From the NCBI GenBank assembly GCA_005808475.1, contig SYLY01000001.1:1-60831 (forward strand): a DNA stretch of 60,831 nucleotides, given 5' to 3'. This stretch comes from Acidobacteriota bacterium (GTDB lineage: Bacteria > Acidobacteriota > Terriglobia > Bryobacterales > Bryobacteraceae). The translations under genes and the position numbers were made by a program. The notes under the pieces were generated by a model. The model did not search any database, was not told the origin of the DNA, and was given only the letters and a program-made list of their open reading frames with translations. Numbering within the stretch: the stretch's first letter is position 1; each line of letters opens with the position of its first letter. Positions 1 to 8,583 of this stretch are shown here, piece after piece.

Positions 1-798
1 CCAGAAGCTGCCGCCGCCGTGGCCGACATCGAATAGCACGCCCCGCTTGCGCGCCTCCATCATGTACGGCTCGAGCTTTCCGTTCGCGTCGATCTGCGGC
101 GTGAGGCGTCCGTAGAAGTGCGTGTGCAGATCGCCGGGGCGCATGTGCTCGAGAATCAATTCCCGGTAGCCGCGTCCTTGCTTGGGATGGAAGTCCACCA
201 TGCAGATCGTATCCGTTTGCGACGCGGCCTTCACCGCGTTGTCCACGGCGATCCAGTCGGCCGGCTGATAATGGGCGGTCTTCATGCCGACGATGACGTC
301 CTTGTTCTTGCGGATGGTGGCCACGGCCTTTTCGACGTTCATCTGCTTGGGGTCGTCTTCCACTTGGCCGCCGTACATTCCGGCCGCCACGATATTGAGC
401 CAGGCCAACACGCGGGTTCGAGCCTTGTCGATGACCTCGCGCCGGAACTTTGCGAAATTGTCCGCGCCGGAACTGCCGGCGTCGACCGCGGTGGTAACGC
501 CGAAACGCAGCGAGTTGTGGTCGGGGTTGAGGTTTAGCGAAGCGCCATAGGCGTCGTAGTGGACGTGCAGGTCGATCAGCCCCGGAGTCACGACGTAGTC
601 GCTCGCGTCGGCCACCAAACGGGCCCGCGACGAGGGCAGTCCCGGCGCGACCTTGGCGATCTTGCCGCCCACGATGGCGATGTCCATCCGCCCGTCGCGC
701 TTGTTGGCGGGGTCGATCACGCGGCCGTTCTTGAGGAGCAGGTCGTAGATCTGGGCGCCCAGCGGGGCGGCCAGCAGAGCCAATAGGAGCGGCTTCAC
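1..798 (-). CDS. Exported amidohydrolase, second tandem copy (3' end cut by window)
   Basis: Metal-dependent amidohydrolase/deacetylase-family enzyme; the substrate is unknown. The reading starts at a GTG (796-798) and gives MKPLLLALLAAPLGAQ, a short signal peptide. It continues through TPGLIDLHVH (metal-binding HxH), the VGMKTAH region where family members carry a carboxylated lysine, DLHTHFYGR, and a glycine-rich DVGHGGGSF at the window edge. The C-terminal part lies outside the window. The GTG overlaps the stop of the upstream gene by 4 bases (GTGA), so the two are translationally coupled. It is a clear paralogue of that gene and lacks an ATG start. Confidence 0.85.
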   Translation of the reverse strand, partial: MKPLLLALLAAPLGAQIYDLLLKNGRVIDPANKRDGRMDIAIVGGKIAKVAPGLPSSRARLVADASDYVVTPGLIDLHVHYDAYGASLNLNPDHNSLRFGVTTAVDAGSSGADNFAKFRREVIDKARTRVLAWLNIVAAGMYGGQVEDDPKQMNVEKAVATIRKNKDVIVGMKTAHYQPADWIAVDNAVKAASQTDTICMVDFHPKQGRGYRELILEHMRPGDLHTHFYGRLTPQIDANGKLEPYMMEARKRGVLFDVGHGGGSFW

Positions 799-2018
799 GG
801 AATCACCTCGTACTTGCCGGCCTTGGTCCATTCGGGGAACCCGCGTCCCTCCGAATCCCATTCGAGTTGGCCCGCGCGGATAGTCAACACGTTCTCCACC
901 TTTTTCGACGCGAGGCGCTTCTTGCCCCACGAGTCCTTGAGCGCGAAGACCCCCTCGCGCACCGCCAGCACGGCGATGTCGGCGGAGTGGCCTTCGCCGA
1001 GCGTGCCGATCTCCGGCAGCCGCTTGATGACCTTGGCGGGGATCATGGTGGAGCGCTTCACGGCTTCCTCGAATGTCATGCCGAGCGCCATCATTTTCGA
1101 CATGCAGTTGGGCATGTCCGATTGCTGCATCATGATGCTCGAGTCGTGCAGATCGGTGGAGATGGTATCGGGGAAGAAGCCACCGCGCGCGGCCGCGGCC
1201 GCCACCGGCCAGAGGAAACTGCCGCCTCCGTGTCCAAGGTCGAACAGCACGCCACGCACGCGAGCCTGCTGAGCGTACTCTTGCACCTTGCCGTTGAAGC
1301 GGCTGACCACTTCCACCTGGCGGTCGTTGTACATGTGCGTGTGCATGTCGCCGGGGCGCATCACGTCGAGCAGCTTTTCCTGGGACGTGCGGCCGGCGTT
1401 GGTGAAGATCTTGTCGTCCACCATGACGGGGACATCCGCCAGGCGGCCCGCCTCCACGGCGCGCTTCAGCGCGTCCCAGCCGGGCTTGCCAAAGTGCGCG
1501 ACCTTAATTCCGACCACCACGTCGCGATTCTTCTTGATCGATTCCGCGGTCTCGGCCGGGCGCATGTCGGCGACATTGTCCTCCGACGCCGATCCGATCA
1601 TCCCGCGTCCTGCGATGTTCATCAGCGCCAGCACCCGGGTGCGGACCTTGGTGATGATCTTGGCGCGAAAGTCGTCGATGGTTCGGAATCCCGCGCCGCC
1701 CGCGTCGACCACGGTGGTCGTGCCCGTGGGCAGTGCGGTATCGTCGGGGAAGATCGCGCCGGAATATCCGTAGGCGTGGAAGTGGAGGTCGATCAGACCG
1801 GGCGTCACGTAGCGGCCCTTGGCGTCGATCGCCTTCTTGGCTTGGGATGCGGGGATATCGGCGGCGACGCGCGCGATGCGGCCGCCGGCCACCGCCACGT
1901 CGCGGACGGCATTGATGTTGTTGGCGGGGTCGAGCACATGGCCGCCTTTCAGTACGATGTCGTACTGCTGAGGCCACGCGGCGGCGCAACCGAGCAACGC
2001 GAGGATGGGAACTTTCAT
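795..2018 (-). CDS. Exported amidohydrolase, first tandem copy
   Basis: A 407-residue amidohydrolase/deacetylase-family metallohydrolase, probably periplasmic. The ATG at 2018 gives MKVPILALLGCAAAWPQ, a plausible signal peptide, then the composite-domain start YDIVLKGGHVLDP. Family motifs follow: GLIDLHFHAY (HxH), VGIKVAHF (likely carboxylated lysine), MHTHMYN, DLGHGGGSF and a late STDLHDSS. A longer in-frame extension upstream to 2312 exists, but it runs antisense through the methyltransferase gene and looks like out-of-frame coding, so the signal-peptide start is preferred. It is first in an operon with its paralogue. The family is certain; the substrate (N-acyl amino acid, cyclic amide or peptide derivative) is not. 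Confidence 0.85.
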   Translation of the reverse strand: MKVPILALLGCAAAWPQQYDIVLKGGHVLDPANNINAVRDVAVAGGRIARVAADIPASQAKKAIDAKGRYVTPGLIDLHFHAYGYSGAIFPDDTALPTGTTTVVDAGGAGFRTIDDFRAKIITKVRTRVLALMNIAGRGMIGSASEDNVADMRPAETAESIKKNRDVVVGIKVAHFGKPGWDALKRAVEAGRLADVPVMVDDKIFTNAGRTSQEKLLDVMRPGDMHTHMYNDRQVEVVSRFNGKVQEYAQQARVRGVLFDLGHGGGSFLWPVAAAAARGGFFPDTISTDLHDSSIMMQQSDMPNCMSKMMALGMTFEEAVKRSTMIPAKVIKRLPEIGTLGEGHSADIAVLAVREGVFALKDSWGKKRLASKKVENVLTIRAGQLEWDSEGRGFPEWTKAGKYEVIP

Positions 2019-2045
2019 CTCATCGACTTGTATCACACTGGGTGC

Positions 2046-2528
2046 ATGTTCTTCACCTTCGTCGCGAGTCCGGTGGGCCGGCTGATGCTGGCCGGGAGCG
2101 GGGATGCGTTGCGGGTGTTGGCGTTTTCGAGCGGGTCCAAGGCGCGAGGTCCAGCGGAGGATTGGGTGGAGGACGAGGTTCCGTTTCGCGAGGCGGCGCG
2201 GCAGTTGCGCGCGTATTTCGAGGGCGAGTTGCGGGAGTTCGACTTGCCGCTCGCGCCCGGCGGGACCGCGTTCCAACGGCGTGTGTGGAGCGAACTGCGG
2301 CGGATTCCGCACGGCGAGACGATCTCGTACGGCGAACTGGCGCGGCGGATCGGGCAGCCGAACGCGTCGCGAGCGGTGGGGTTAGCGAACGGCGCGAATC
2401 CGATTGCGATCGTGATCCCGTGTCATCGCGTGATCGGGTCCACCGGGAAGCTGACGGGGTTCGGGGGCGGGTTGGATGTGAAGGCTCGGCTGCTGGCGCT
2501 GGAGCGGCCGGTCCCGCTGCTGGGATGA
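2046..2528 (+). CDS. ogt: Methylated-DNA--protein-cysteine methyltransferase
   Basis: Repairs O6-methylguanine by irreversible transfer of the alkyl group to its own cysteine. The 160-residue protein has the short N-terminal domain, the helix-turn-helix region around GETISYGELARRIG, the NASRAVGLANGANP arginine-finger region, and the active-site PCHRV with nucleophile Cys126. Length is typical of Ogt-type enzymes without an AraC domain. It diverges from the amidohydrolase pair with only 27 bases between the two starts. Its stop lies 10 bases from the stop of the convergent TPR gene. Confidence 0.95.
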   Translation: MFFTFVASPVGRLMLAGSGDALRVLAFSSGSKARGPAEDWVEDEVPFREAARQLRAYFEGELREFDLPLAPGGTAFQRRVWSELRRIPHGETISYGELARRIGQPNASRAVGLANGANPIAIVIPCHRVIGSTGKLTGFGGGLDVKARLLALERPVPLLG

Positions 2529-2538
2529 TCGCGCGCCG

Positions 2539-4188
2539 TCAGCGCAGGCCGGCTCCCAAGGGCTCGGCCATCGTCGCTCGCTCCTCGAGGTTCGACAGGA
2601 TGGCGGCGATCTTGGCCTTGGTGACTTCGCTTTCGTGCACGGCGCCCAGTTGTTGGTAGACCGGAAGTTCGTCCTCGCGGCGGATGCGGAGGGCCTCTTC
2701 GAGTTGTCCGCGAGCTTGGAAGATATCGGCGATCTTGCCCAGCGTCACGGCTCGGGAGCGGATGTCGCCCAGCTTCTCGTACACGGGAAGTTGGTCCTCG
2801 CGGCGGATGCGGAGGGCCTCGTCGAGTTGTCCGCGAGCTTGGAAGATATCGGCGATCCTGCCCATGGTCACGGCACGCTCGCGGATGGCGCCCAGCTTTT
2901 CGAAGACGGGCAGTAGCTCCTCGCGGCGGATGCGGAGAGCCTCGTCCAGTTGTCCACGAGCTTGGAAGATATCGGCGATCCTGCCCATAGTGATGGCACG
3001 GGAGCGGATGTCGCCCAGCTTTTCGAACACGGGCAGGAGTTCCTCGCGGCGGATGCGGAGAGCCTCGTCGAGTTGTCCGCGAGCTTGGAAGATATCGGCG
3101 ATCCTGCCCATGGTCACGGCACGCTCGCGGATGTCGCCCAGCTTTTCGAACGCCGGAAGTAGTTCCTCGCGGACGATGCGGAGAGCCTCGTCGAACTGGC
3201 CGCGAGCCTGGAAGATATCGGCGATCTTGCCCATCGTGACGGCGCGGGAGCGGATGTCGCCCAGCTTTTCGAAGACAGGCAGTACGTCCGTTTGCAGAAC
3301 TCGCAGGGCTTCGTCGAGGTCTCCGCGAACTTCGAATATCCTGGCGATCAGAAAGCCGGCCGCCGCGCGCTCCCAAGGCTTTCCCGCAAGCGCCTCCCGA
3401 GCCGCATCAAGGGCTCTGTCCAAGTCTCCTTGGTCCTTAAGCATCTCCGCCAGTGCCAGCGCGTCCGCCGCTGTCTTGGGTCGAGCGATACCTTCCTGGC
3501 GCAACTCCCGCACCAGTTGTCCGAGCCGTTTCGCGTGGCCTTCCGCCTCTTGCATCAGCCCGGCCGACCGCAGATCCTCGAGAGCCGGAGCCACGAATTC
3601 CCGCCAGACCTCGGCCCACGGCTCGCCAGCCCGAATCGCTCTCTCCGCCCTCGCCAACAGCGAAGCGGACCGCCGCCTGCCTTCTTCCGGCGCAAGTGTC
3701 CACCGGTCCGCCACCAGTTCCAAACGGGCCGCCGCCGGTAACTCCGTCAAGGCGAGCTTCAAGTCGAACCACGAATCGAGGTCTGGCGCCGACCGCAGGA
3801 ACACGCCCACCACTTCGCTCGGCAACCACCAGATCTGCGCCGCACCGGCTTCGAGGAACGTCTCGCGTTGCAAATTGAGCGCCAAGAGTTCCCCGGGCAA
3901 CGGACCCGCGAACGCCCGTTCGAATCCGCGGAAGCAGACCACGGTCCTGACCGGAGCCGCGGCCGCCCGCCGTAGCGATTCGATCATCCACCCCGCGACT
4001 TCGGATCCCTCGCGACGCTCCGGGAGAGGAGCGTCCTCCACGGCAACGCGCGACGAGAGCCACGCCATGACCGCTTCGCGCGCCGCCTCCGAGAGGTACT
4101 CGACGCGCGCCATTCGCACGCCTTCTCGACTCAGCCAGATCCCGAGGCGGGAAATCGCATCCGCGACGGATCCCTCGGCGTGGTCCAT
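2539..4188 (-). CDS. TPR-repeat protein, partner of the adjacent ATPase
   Basis: A 549-residue cytoplasmic protein. Residues 1-150 form an unrecognised alpha/beta region with LALNLQRETF and QIWWLPSEVVGVFLRSAPDLDSW. I recall similar sequence in STAND-like or inactive P-loop domains of TPR proteins, but no Walker A is visible. A helical linker follows. From about residue 295 to 520 there are five near-identical 41-residue TPR units (consensus RAVTMGRIADIFQARGQLDEALR), with a more divergent unit on each side. It starts 1 base after the stop of the ATPase gene, so the two are almost certainly co-transcribed. The C-terminus ends shortly after the last repeat. Its role is unknown; a scaffold or sensor working with the ATPase is inferred. 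Confidence 0.85.
   Translation of the reverse strand: MDHAEGSVADAISRLGIWLSREGVRMARVEYLSEAAREAVMAWLSSRVAVEDAPLPERREGSEVAGWMIESLRRAAAAPVRTVVCFRGFERAFAGPLPGELLALNLQRETFLEAGAAQIWWLPSEVVGVFLRSAPDLDSWFDLKLALTELPAAARLELVADRWTLAPEEGRRRSASLLARAERAIRAGEPWAEVWREFVAPALEDLRSAGLMQEAEGHAKRLGQLVRELRQEGIARPKTAADALALAEMLKDQGDLDRALDAAREALAGKPWERAAAGFLIARIFEVRGDLDEALRVLQTDVLPVFEKLGDIRSRAVTMGKIADIFQARGQFDEALRIVREELLPAFEKLGDIRERAVTMGRIADIFQARGQLDEALRIRREELLPVFEKLGDIRSRAITMGRIADIFQARGQLDEALRIRREELLPVFEKLGAIRERAVTMGRIADIFQARGQLDEALRIRREDQLPVYEKLGDIRSRAVTLGKIADIFQARGQLEEALRIRREDELPVYQQLGAVHESEVTKAKIAAILSNLEERATMAEPLGAGLR
2680..3310 (-). repeat. 123-bp tandem repeats encoding TPR units
   Basis: The core agatatcggcgat recurs at 2721, 2844, 2967, 3090 and 3213, an exact 123-base period (41 codons), with high nucleotide identity between units. 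They lie inside the TPR gene. Such identity at DNA level suggests recent expansion or homogenisation by recombination, and repeat number may vary between strains. The limits given are approximate because the outer units are diverged. Confidence 0.9.
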
Positions 4189-4189
4189 A

Positions 4190-5595
4190 TCAGGAGCCTG
4201 ACGCCGGTAGCAACCCGCCCGACGATCCGGTAAGCAAGAGCCCCTCCTTGATCAGTATGTCCACGACGAGGGGCGACACGGCGAAGCGGCCCTCTCCGTT
4301 GAACTCCTGGACCGCTCGGATGCGGACCAGCGAGTGAAGGGCGGCGTCGGGAATATCGGAACCGGGATCGCGTCGGTGAATCGAAACGAGGCGTTCGGCG
4401 CGCTGCTTCCAGGGAATGGGATCGGGATCGTAGGGACTGTCTCCCAACCGCATGACCACTTCGCGCCGCATCTTCGCGATCGCGCCCGATACATGGCCTT
4501 CTCGAATCGAAGCCGGGGAGGGCTCCTCGTCGATCGCGCGATCGGAGGCCTCTCGCACCAGGTCGAAGAGGTCGCGGAGATGACCACCAGAGGCCACGAT
4601 CAGGCGGTCCAGTTGCCCCGGCTCGAAGCGATCTGGATCGATCCGCTTGGCGAGCAGGTCCCGCAGCACCGTACGCCCCTGGTCCGGCTGGAGATCGTCC
4701 GTGTAGACGGGACAATCGAGGATCGAGTAGACCGGGAACGGCAGCGCGACGCGGCTGTTCGACCAGCCCAAATCCACCGGAATCGTGAAGACGAGGTGCG
4801 TGCGCAGGCCGGAAAATACAGCCGACTCGCGGACGAAGAACACTTCCGGCAGCCGGGCGTCGAGGAGTTTCTCGAAGTCCTCGCCGAGGAATAGCCACTC
4901 CTGGCCGGTCTTTTCCAGCAGCTTGCGGTTGGCCGCGTCGAACAGATCGTTCAGCACATCGATCAGTTCGGGCAAGCGCGCGGTGCGGCGCTCGATCACT
5001 TCGCGTTTGCGGTCCGACGAGAAGCGCACCTCCGCCTTCAATTTGGCCCACAGACCTAGGACCGCCGCCCAAGCCGAACCCCGTCCATTCCCGCGCCCGC
5101 CTCGGCGGAGGCGCCCGCGTGAGTCCCGCTTGTCGAGGTGACCGTCTCGGTGTGAAACCACTCGAGGACCCTGTTTGTAAGCGCCTCAGGAAGGCGCCAT
5201 CCGAGGCCTTCGGGCTCCGGCTTAGCCATCTCTTCCGCCAGCCGGATCATCATCACGATCAGGACGTCGAACGGCTTCGCGCTCGCGGGGTGAATTTCGT
5301 GCTTGGCGCTGAAGCGAAGTGCGCGATGTGTCGGCACGACGGCCCGAGCCAGCCGCGTCAACTCCGTCGACTTGCCGCAGCCGCTGTGGCCGGCGAGGAA
5401 GGCGAGGAAGTGCCGTTTGTCGTGGACGCGGGTCAGTTCCCGCTGGAGTTTCGAGACGTTGTCCGCGCCCCGTATGCGATTGATCGGTTCATGATAGAAG
5501 GCCTCGATCTCCGCGGGGGACACCAGAGGCTGAGCTTGGAGACTCGTGTAGAAGCGGTCGATGGTCGTGGCGCGTTGAGGGGAGTCGCTCGACAT
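4190..5595 (-). pseudogene. AAA/KAP-like P-loop ATPase, frameshifted
   Basis: Two reading frames together encode one ATPase of about 468 residues. The 5' part (5595 to about 5083) starts MSSDSPQRATTIDRFY and carries the Walker A GHSGCGKST. The 3' part (about 5082 to 4190, another frame) carries WAAVLGLWAKLK, a Walker-B-like EWLFLGEDFEK, a FTIPVDLGWS strand, GGHLRDLFDLV (sensor-like) and a C-terminal winged-helix-like end. The upstream frame stops at a TAG (5056-5058). Loss of one base in the cccc run at 5079-5082, within an Ala/Gly-rich linker, would explain the break, as would a -1 ribosomal shift there. Both halves keep good coding character, so the inactivation is recent, a sequencing error, or real recoding. 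The stop lies 1 base before the TPR gene. Confidence 0.75.
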
Positions 5596-5607
5596 TCCGT
5601 TCCTTTG

Positions 5608-5636
5608 ACTGTACCGGTTGGTTCGAAGCCAAGCAA
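5608..5636 (-). promoter_or_regulatory. Possible promoter of the ATPase/TPR operon
   Basis: On the minus strand, TTGCTT (5631-5636) is followed after 17 bases by TACAGT (5608-5613). The ATPase ATG at 5595 is preceded by AAAGGA as ribosome binding site. The matches are only 3/6 and 4/6, so this is suggestive. Confidence 0.3.
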
Positions 5637-6032
5637 GCCAGAAGCGGAACTGGAGTTCTCGAAGTAGGGGAATGGGGGTGGCTCCGCGGCTACCCCCGGT
5701 TCCGCGTCACCGGCGCACCAGGGCGCTCAGCGGACGGTCGCAGCTCGATCTCGCCTCCGTGTTGGCCGCGGCGGGCGCGGCGGGAATCTCGCAGGGCGTG
5801 AAGCCCGGAAAAGAAGTCGGTCGATTCATGTCGGTTCATCCTTCCGGCGGACTGGCTCATGCGCGTCCGCCGGCCACAGTTTTAACGCCGCCACCGGGCG
5901 AATCCGGAAAACAATGGCGCCCTGCCAGCGGCGATTCCCGGCAAAGGCTTGATTCCAGGGAAAATCGAGTTGCAAGTTTTTTGGGCTAGTTGCGGAACGG
6001 CTCCGGCGGCTGGGACTGGTAATCTGGTAGCG
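5637..6032. other. Intergenic region, no convincing gene
   Basis: This stretch separates the ATPase operon from the oxidase-assembly operon. The only possible gene is a 40-codon minus-strand frame (5829-5707, MNRPTSFPGFTPCE...) without a good ribosome binding site or recognisable homology. No strong promoter or terminator was found. The plus strand carries a T6 tract at 5976-5985, upstream of the lipoprotein gene. Confidence 0.4.
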
Positions 6033-6794
6033 ATGCGCTTCTTACCTCCCGTCCTCATTCCCGCGATCTTCCTCGCTTCCTGCGGCGGTGGATCGCCGAC
6101 CGAAACAGCCAAGAAGGAACTGAAAGCCGTGACCGAGGCTCCGGCCGCGCCCGCCGGATCGGGCGTGGTGGCCGGCAAGATCACATTCACCGGCGCCAAG
6201 CCCGTCATGCGGACCGTCAGCATGGATGCCACGCCCGCCTGCGCGCGGATGCACAAGGAACCGCCGAAATCGGAAGAAGTGGTGATCGGCGCGGATGGCT
6301 CGCTCGCCAACGTGTTCGTATGGGTCAAGTCCGGGCTGCCCGCCCAGAAGTGGCCGGTTCCCGCGGGCAAGGTCACCGTCGACCAGAACGGATGCGTCTA
6401 CAAGCCGCACGTGGTGGGCCTGGTGACCGGCCAGGACATCGAGTTCCTCAATAGCGACGAGACCAATCACAACATCCACCCGCTGCCCCGGACCAATCGC
6501 GAATGGAACGAATCGCAGCCGCCCAAGGGCGATCCCAAAGTGAAGCAGTTCACCCAGGAGGAGTTGATGATCCCGGTGAAGTGCAACGTCCATCCGTGGA
6601 TGAAGCTCTACGTCAACGTCGTGCCGCATCCGTTCTTCGCGGTGAGCGGCGCCGACGGATCGTTCGAGATCAAGGGGCTCCCGGCGGGCGACTACACCGT
6701 CGAGGCGGTTCACGAGCGCTACGGACCGCAAGAGATCAAGGTAAAAGTGGACGCGACCGGTACGGCGAAGGCGGATTTCGCCTACAAAGGGTAG
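6033..6794 (+). CDS. Copper-binding (cupredoxin-like) lipoprotein
   Basis: A 253-residue lipoprotein. The ATG at 6033 gives MRFLPPVLIPAIFLASC with a lipobox at Cys17; an in-frame earlier start would destroy the signal peptide. After an Ala/Thr-rich linker comes a cupredoxin-like domain with candidate type-1 copper ligands: HNIH (His146/149) and CNVHPWM (Cys184, His187, Met190). Residues 195-253 form a carboxypeptidase-regulatory-like beta domain (GADGSFEIKGLPAGDYTVEAVH). It precedes the heme A synthesis genes, so a role as periplasmic copper or electron carrier for the terminal oxidase is inferred. Confidence 0.8.
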   Translation: MRFLPPVLIPAIFLASCGGGSPTETAKKELKAVTEAPAAPAGSGVVAGKITFTGAKPVMRTVSMDATPACARMHKEPPKSEEVVIGADGSLANVFVWVKSGLPAQKWPVPAGKVTVDQNGCVYKPHVVGLVTGQDIEFLNSDETNHNIHPLPRTNREWNESQPPKGDPKVKQFTQEELMIPVKCNVHPWMKLYVNVVPHPFFAVSGADGSFEIKGLPAGDYTVEAVHERYGPQEIKVKVDATGTAKADFAYKG

Positions 6795-6829
6795 AATAGG
6801 ATTTGGGTTCTACCTCCCCCAATCCCCTT

Positions 6830-7735
6830 ATGCCGGACTGGTTGCATCGCTACGCAATTGTTCTCGCGGTTTGCACACTTTTCCTTGTCGTCGCCGGCGC
6901 TTCCGTCACCTCCACCGAATCCGGTCTTTCGGTTCCCGATTGGCCGCTTTCCTACGGACAAGTGATGCCGGAGATGAAAGGCGGTATTTTTTACGAACAC
7001 GGCCATCGGATGATCGCCTCCACCGTGGGGTTCATGACCATCGTTCTGGCCGTTTGGATTTGGCGTTCGGAGCCGCGCGCATGGATGAAGCGCCTTGGAT
7101 TCGCGGCTTTGGGCGCGGTGATTTTTCAGGGCGTGCTGGGCGGCCTCACCGTGTTGTATCTGCTTCCCAAGCCGGTGAGCATCTCGCACGCCTGCCTGGC
7201 CGAACTGTACTTCTCCACCACTTGCGCGATCGCCTTGTTCACGTCGGAGCAGTGGAAACGGGGACCGGTTCCGGTGGAGTCAGCGGGCTGGCCCGCGAAA
7301 CCGGGCTCCGTCGTCTGGCTGCCGGCGATCGTTTTGTGCCAGGTGGCGCTGGGCGCGGCGTTCCGGCACAAGGCGCTCGATTTGGTCTGGCACGTCGCGG
7401 GCGCGTTCGTGGTCACGGCGGTGGTGATGTATTCCGCAATCGTTTTCCTGTTGAATTTTCGCGATCACCAACCGCTCCGTTCCACCGCGATAGCCCTGCT
7501 CGCCATCGTGTTCGCTCAAGTGTTCGCCGGCGTGGCCGCCTACATGAGCCGGGTGTCGACGGCGGACGCGCCGCAGCCGATGCCCGTCATGGTGGTGTTC
7601 ACCGTGGCGCACGTCGCGCTGGGAGCCCTGACCATGGCAACCAGCGTCCTGATGGCGATTCAAGTACACCGGCACGTACGGCGGCCATCCGCCGTCGAAG
7701 CGCCGGTTCGCGGCGGGGTGAGCTACGCACGATGA
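6830..7735 (+). CDS. ctaA: Heme A synthase (COX15/CtaA)
   Basis: Integral membrane protein that oxidises the heme O methyl group to give heme A for cytochrome c oxidase. The 301 residues show about eight hydrophobic segments with the conserved histidines: YEHGHRMIAS, VSISHACLAE, FRHKALDLVWH and FTVAHVALGAL. The ATG at 6830 (MPDWLHRYAIVLAVC) is preferred; a TTG 27 bases upstream would add nine unremarkable residues. The stop overlaps the start of the farnesyltransferase gene by 4 bases (ATGA). Confidence 0.92.
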   Translation: MPDWLHRYAIVLAVCTLFLVVAGASVTSTESGLSVPDWPLSYGQVMPEMKGGIFYEHGHRMIASTVGFMTIVLAVWIWRSEPRAWMKRLGFAALGAVIFQGVLGGLTVLYLLPKPVSISHACLAELYFSTTCAIALFTSEQWKRGPVPVESAGWPAKPGSVVWLPAIVLCQVALGAAFRHKALDLVWHVAGAFVVTAVVMYSAIVFLLNFRDHQPLRSTAIALLAIVFAQVFAGVAAYMSRVSTADAPQPMPVMVVFTVAHVALGALTMATSVLMAIQVHRHVRRPSAVEAPVRGGVSYAR

Positions 7736-8583
7736 TCCGAACCTATATTGAACTGACCAAACCGCGGATCACGTGGCTGATCCTGATGAGCACCGGCATC
7801 GGCTACTACTTCGGCATCCGGGAAGGCTCGTGGTCGTGGTGGGCGCTGTTCCACACGATTCTCGGCACCGCGCTCATCGCCAGCGGCACGGCGGCGCTCA
7901 ACCAGTGGTACGAGTGGGAAGCCGACGGCCAGATGAATCGCACGCGCCACAGGCCGATCCCATCGGGCCGGTTGACGCGACGGCAGGCGCTGGTTTTCGC
8001 CGTGGCGCTTTCGATCGCCGGGTTCGCCGAACTGGTGTTGGGCGTCAATCCGCTCACGGGTTTTCTAGGGCTGTTGACGCTGGCGAGCTACCTGTTCCTC
8101 TATACGCCGCTCAAACGCAAGTCGTGGCATTCGACCACCGTGGGCGCGATCCCCGGCGCAATGCCGCCGCTGATCGGGTTCGCCGCCGCCGCCGGCACGT
8201 TGACCGCGGAAGCGTGGGCGCTCTACGCGATCCTGTTCGTGTGGCAGTTCCCGCACTTCTACTCGATCGCCTGGATGTACCGCGAGGACTACGGCCGGGC
8301 GGGCATCCGCATGCTTCCCGTGGTGGAGCCCGACGGCGTGTCGACGGCGCGCCACATTCTCGCGTTCCTGCTGCTGCTGTTCCCGGTGAGCCTGCTGCCC
8401 ACGCTGCTGTCGATGACGGGCAATCTCTACCTGGTGGGCGCCATCGCGATGGGTGCGTGGTTCCTGCGCGCCGGACTGCGCGTGATCCGGGAGAAGTCGA
8501 TCCTCAACGCGCGCAAAGTACTGCTGGCTTCCGTGGTGTACCTTCCGGTGCTCTATGGCCTCATGCTTGTCGACCGCCCGTAG
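7732..8583 (+). CDS. ctaB: Protoheme IX farnesyltransferase (heme O synthase)
   Basis: Adds a farnesyl chain to heme B to form heme O, the step before CtaA. The 283-residue membrane protein of the UbiA family begins IRTYIELTKPRITWL. It has the first prenyl-binding motif region NQWYEWEADGQMNRTRHRP and the second, YREDYGRAGIRMLP, among about eight hydrophobic segments. Its start overlaps the ctaA stop by 4 bases, and its end overlaps the SCO gene by 29 bases. Confidence 0.95.
   Translation: MIRTYIELTKPRITWLILMSTGIGYYFGIREGSWSWWALFHTILGTALIASGTAALNQWYEWEADGQMNRTRHRPIPSGRLTRRQALVFAVALSIAGFAELVLGVNPLTGFLGLLTLASYLFLYTPLKRKSWHSTTVGAIPGAMPPLIGFAAAAGTLTAEAWALYAILFVWQFPHFYSIAWMYREDYGRAGIRMLPVVEPDGVSTARHILAFLLLLFPVSLLPTLLSMTGNLYLVGAIAMGAWFLRAGLRVIREKSILNARKVLLASVVYLPVLYGLMLVDRP

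Noticed and set aside
867..2528. 553-codon plus-strand frame opposite the first amidohydrolase
   Set aside because: It is the antisense shadow of the amidohydrolase joined in frame to the real methyltransferase; only the part from 2046 is coding.
2680..3310. CRISPR-like array
   Set aside because: The 123-bp period is in frame within a TPR gene, and there are no short repeats with unique spacers despite the nearby Cas6.
5707..5829. 40-codon minus-strand frame in the 5637-6032 gap
   Set aside because: No ribosome binding site, no recognisable family and biased composition; chance frame is more likely.
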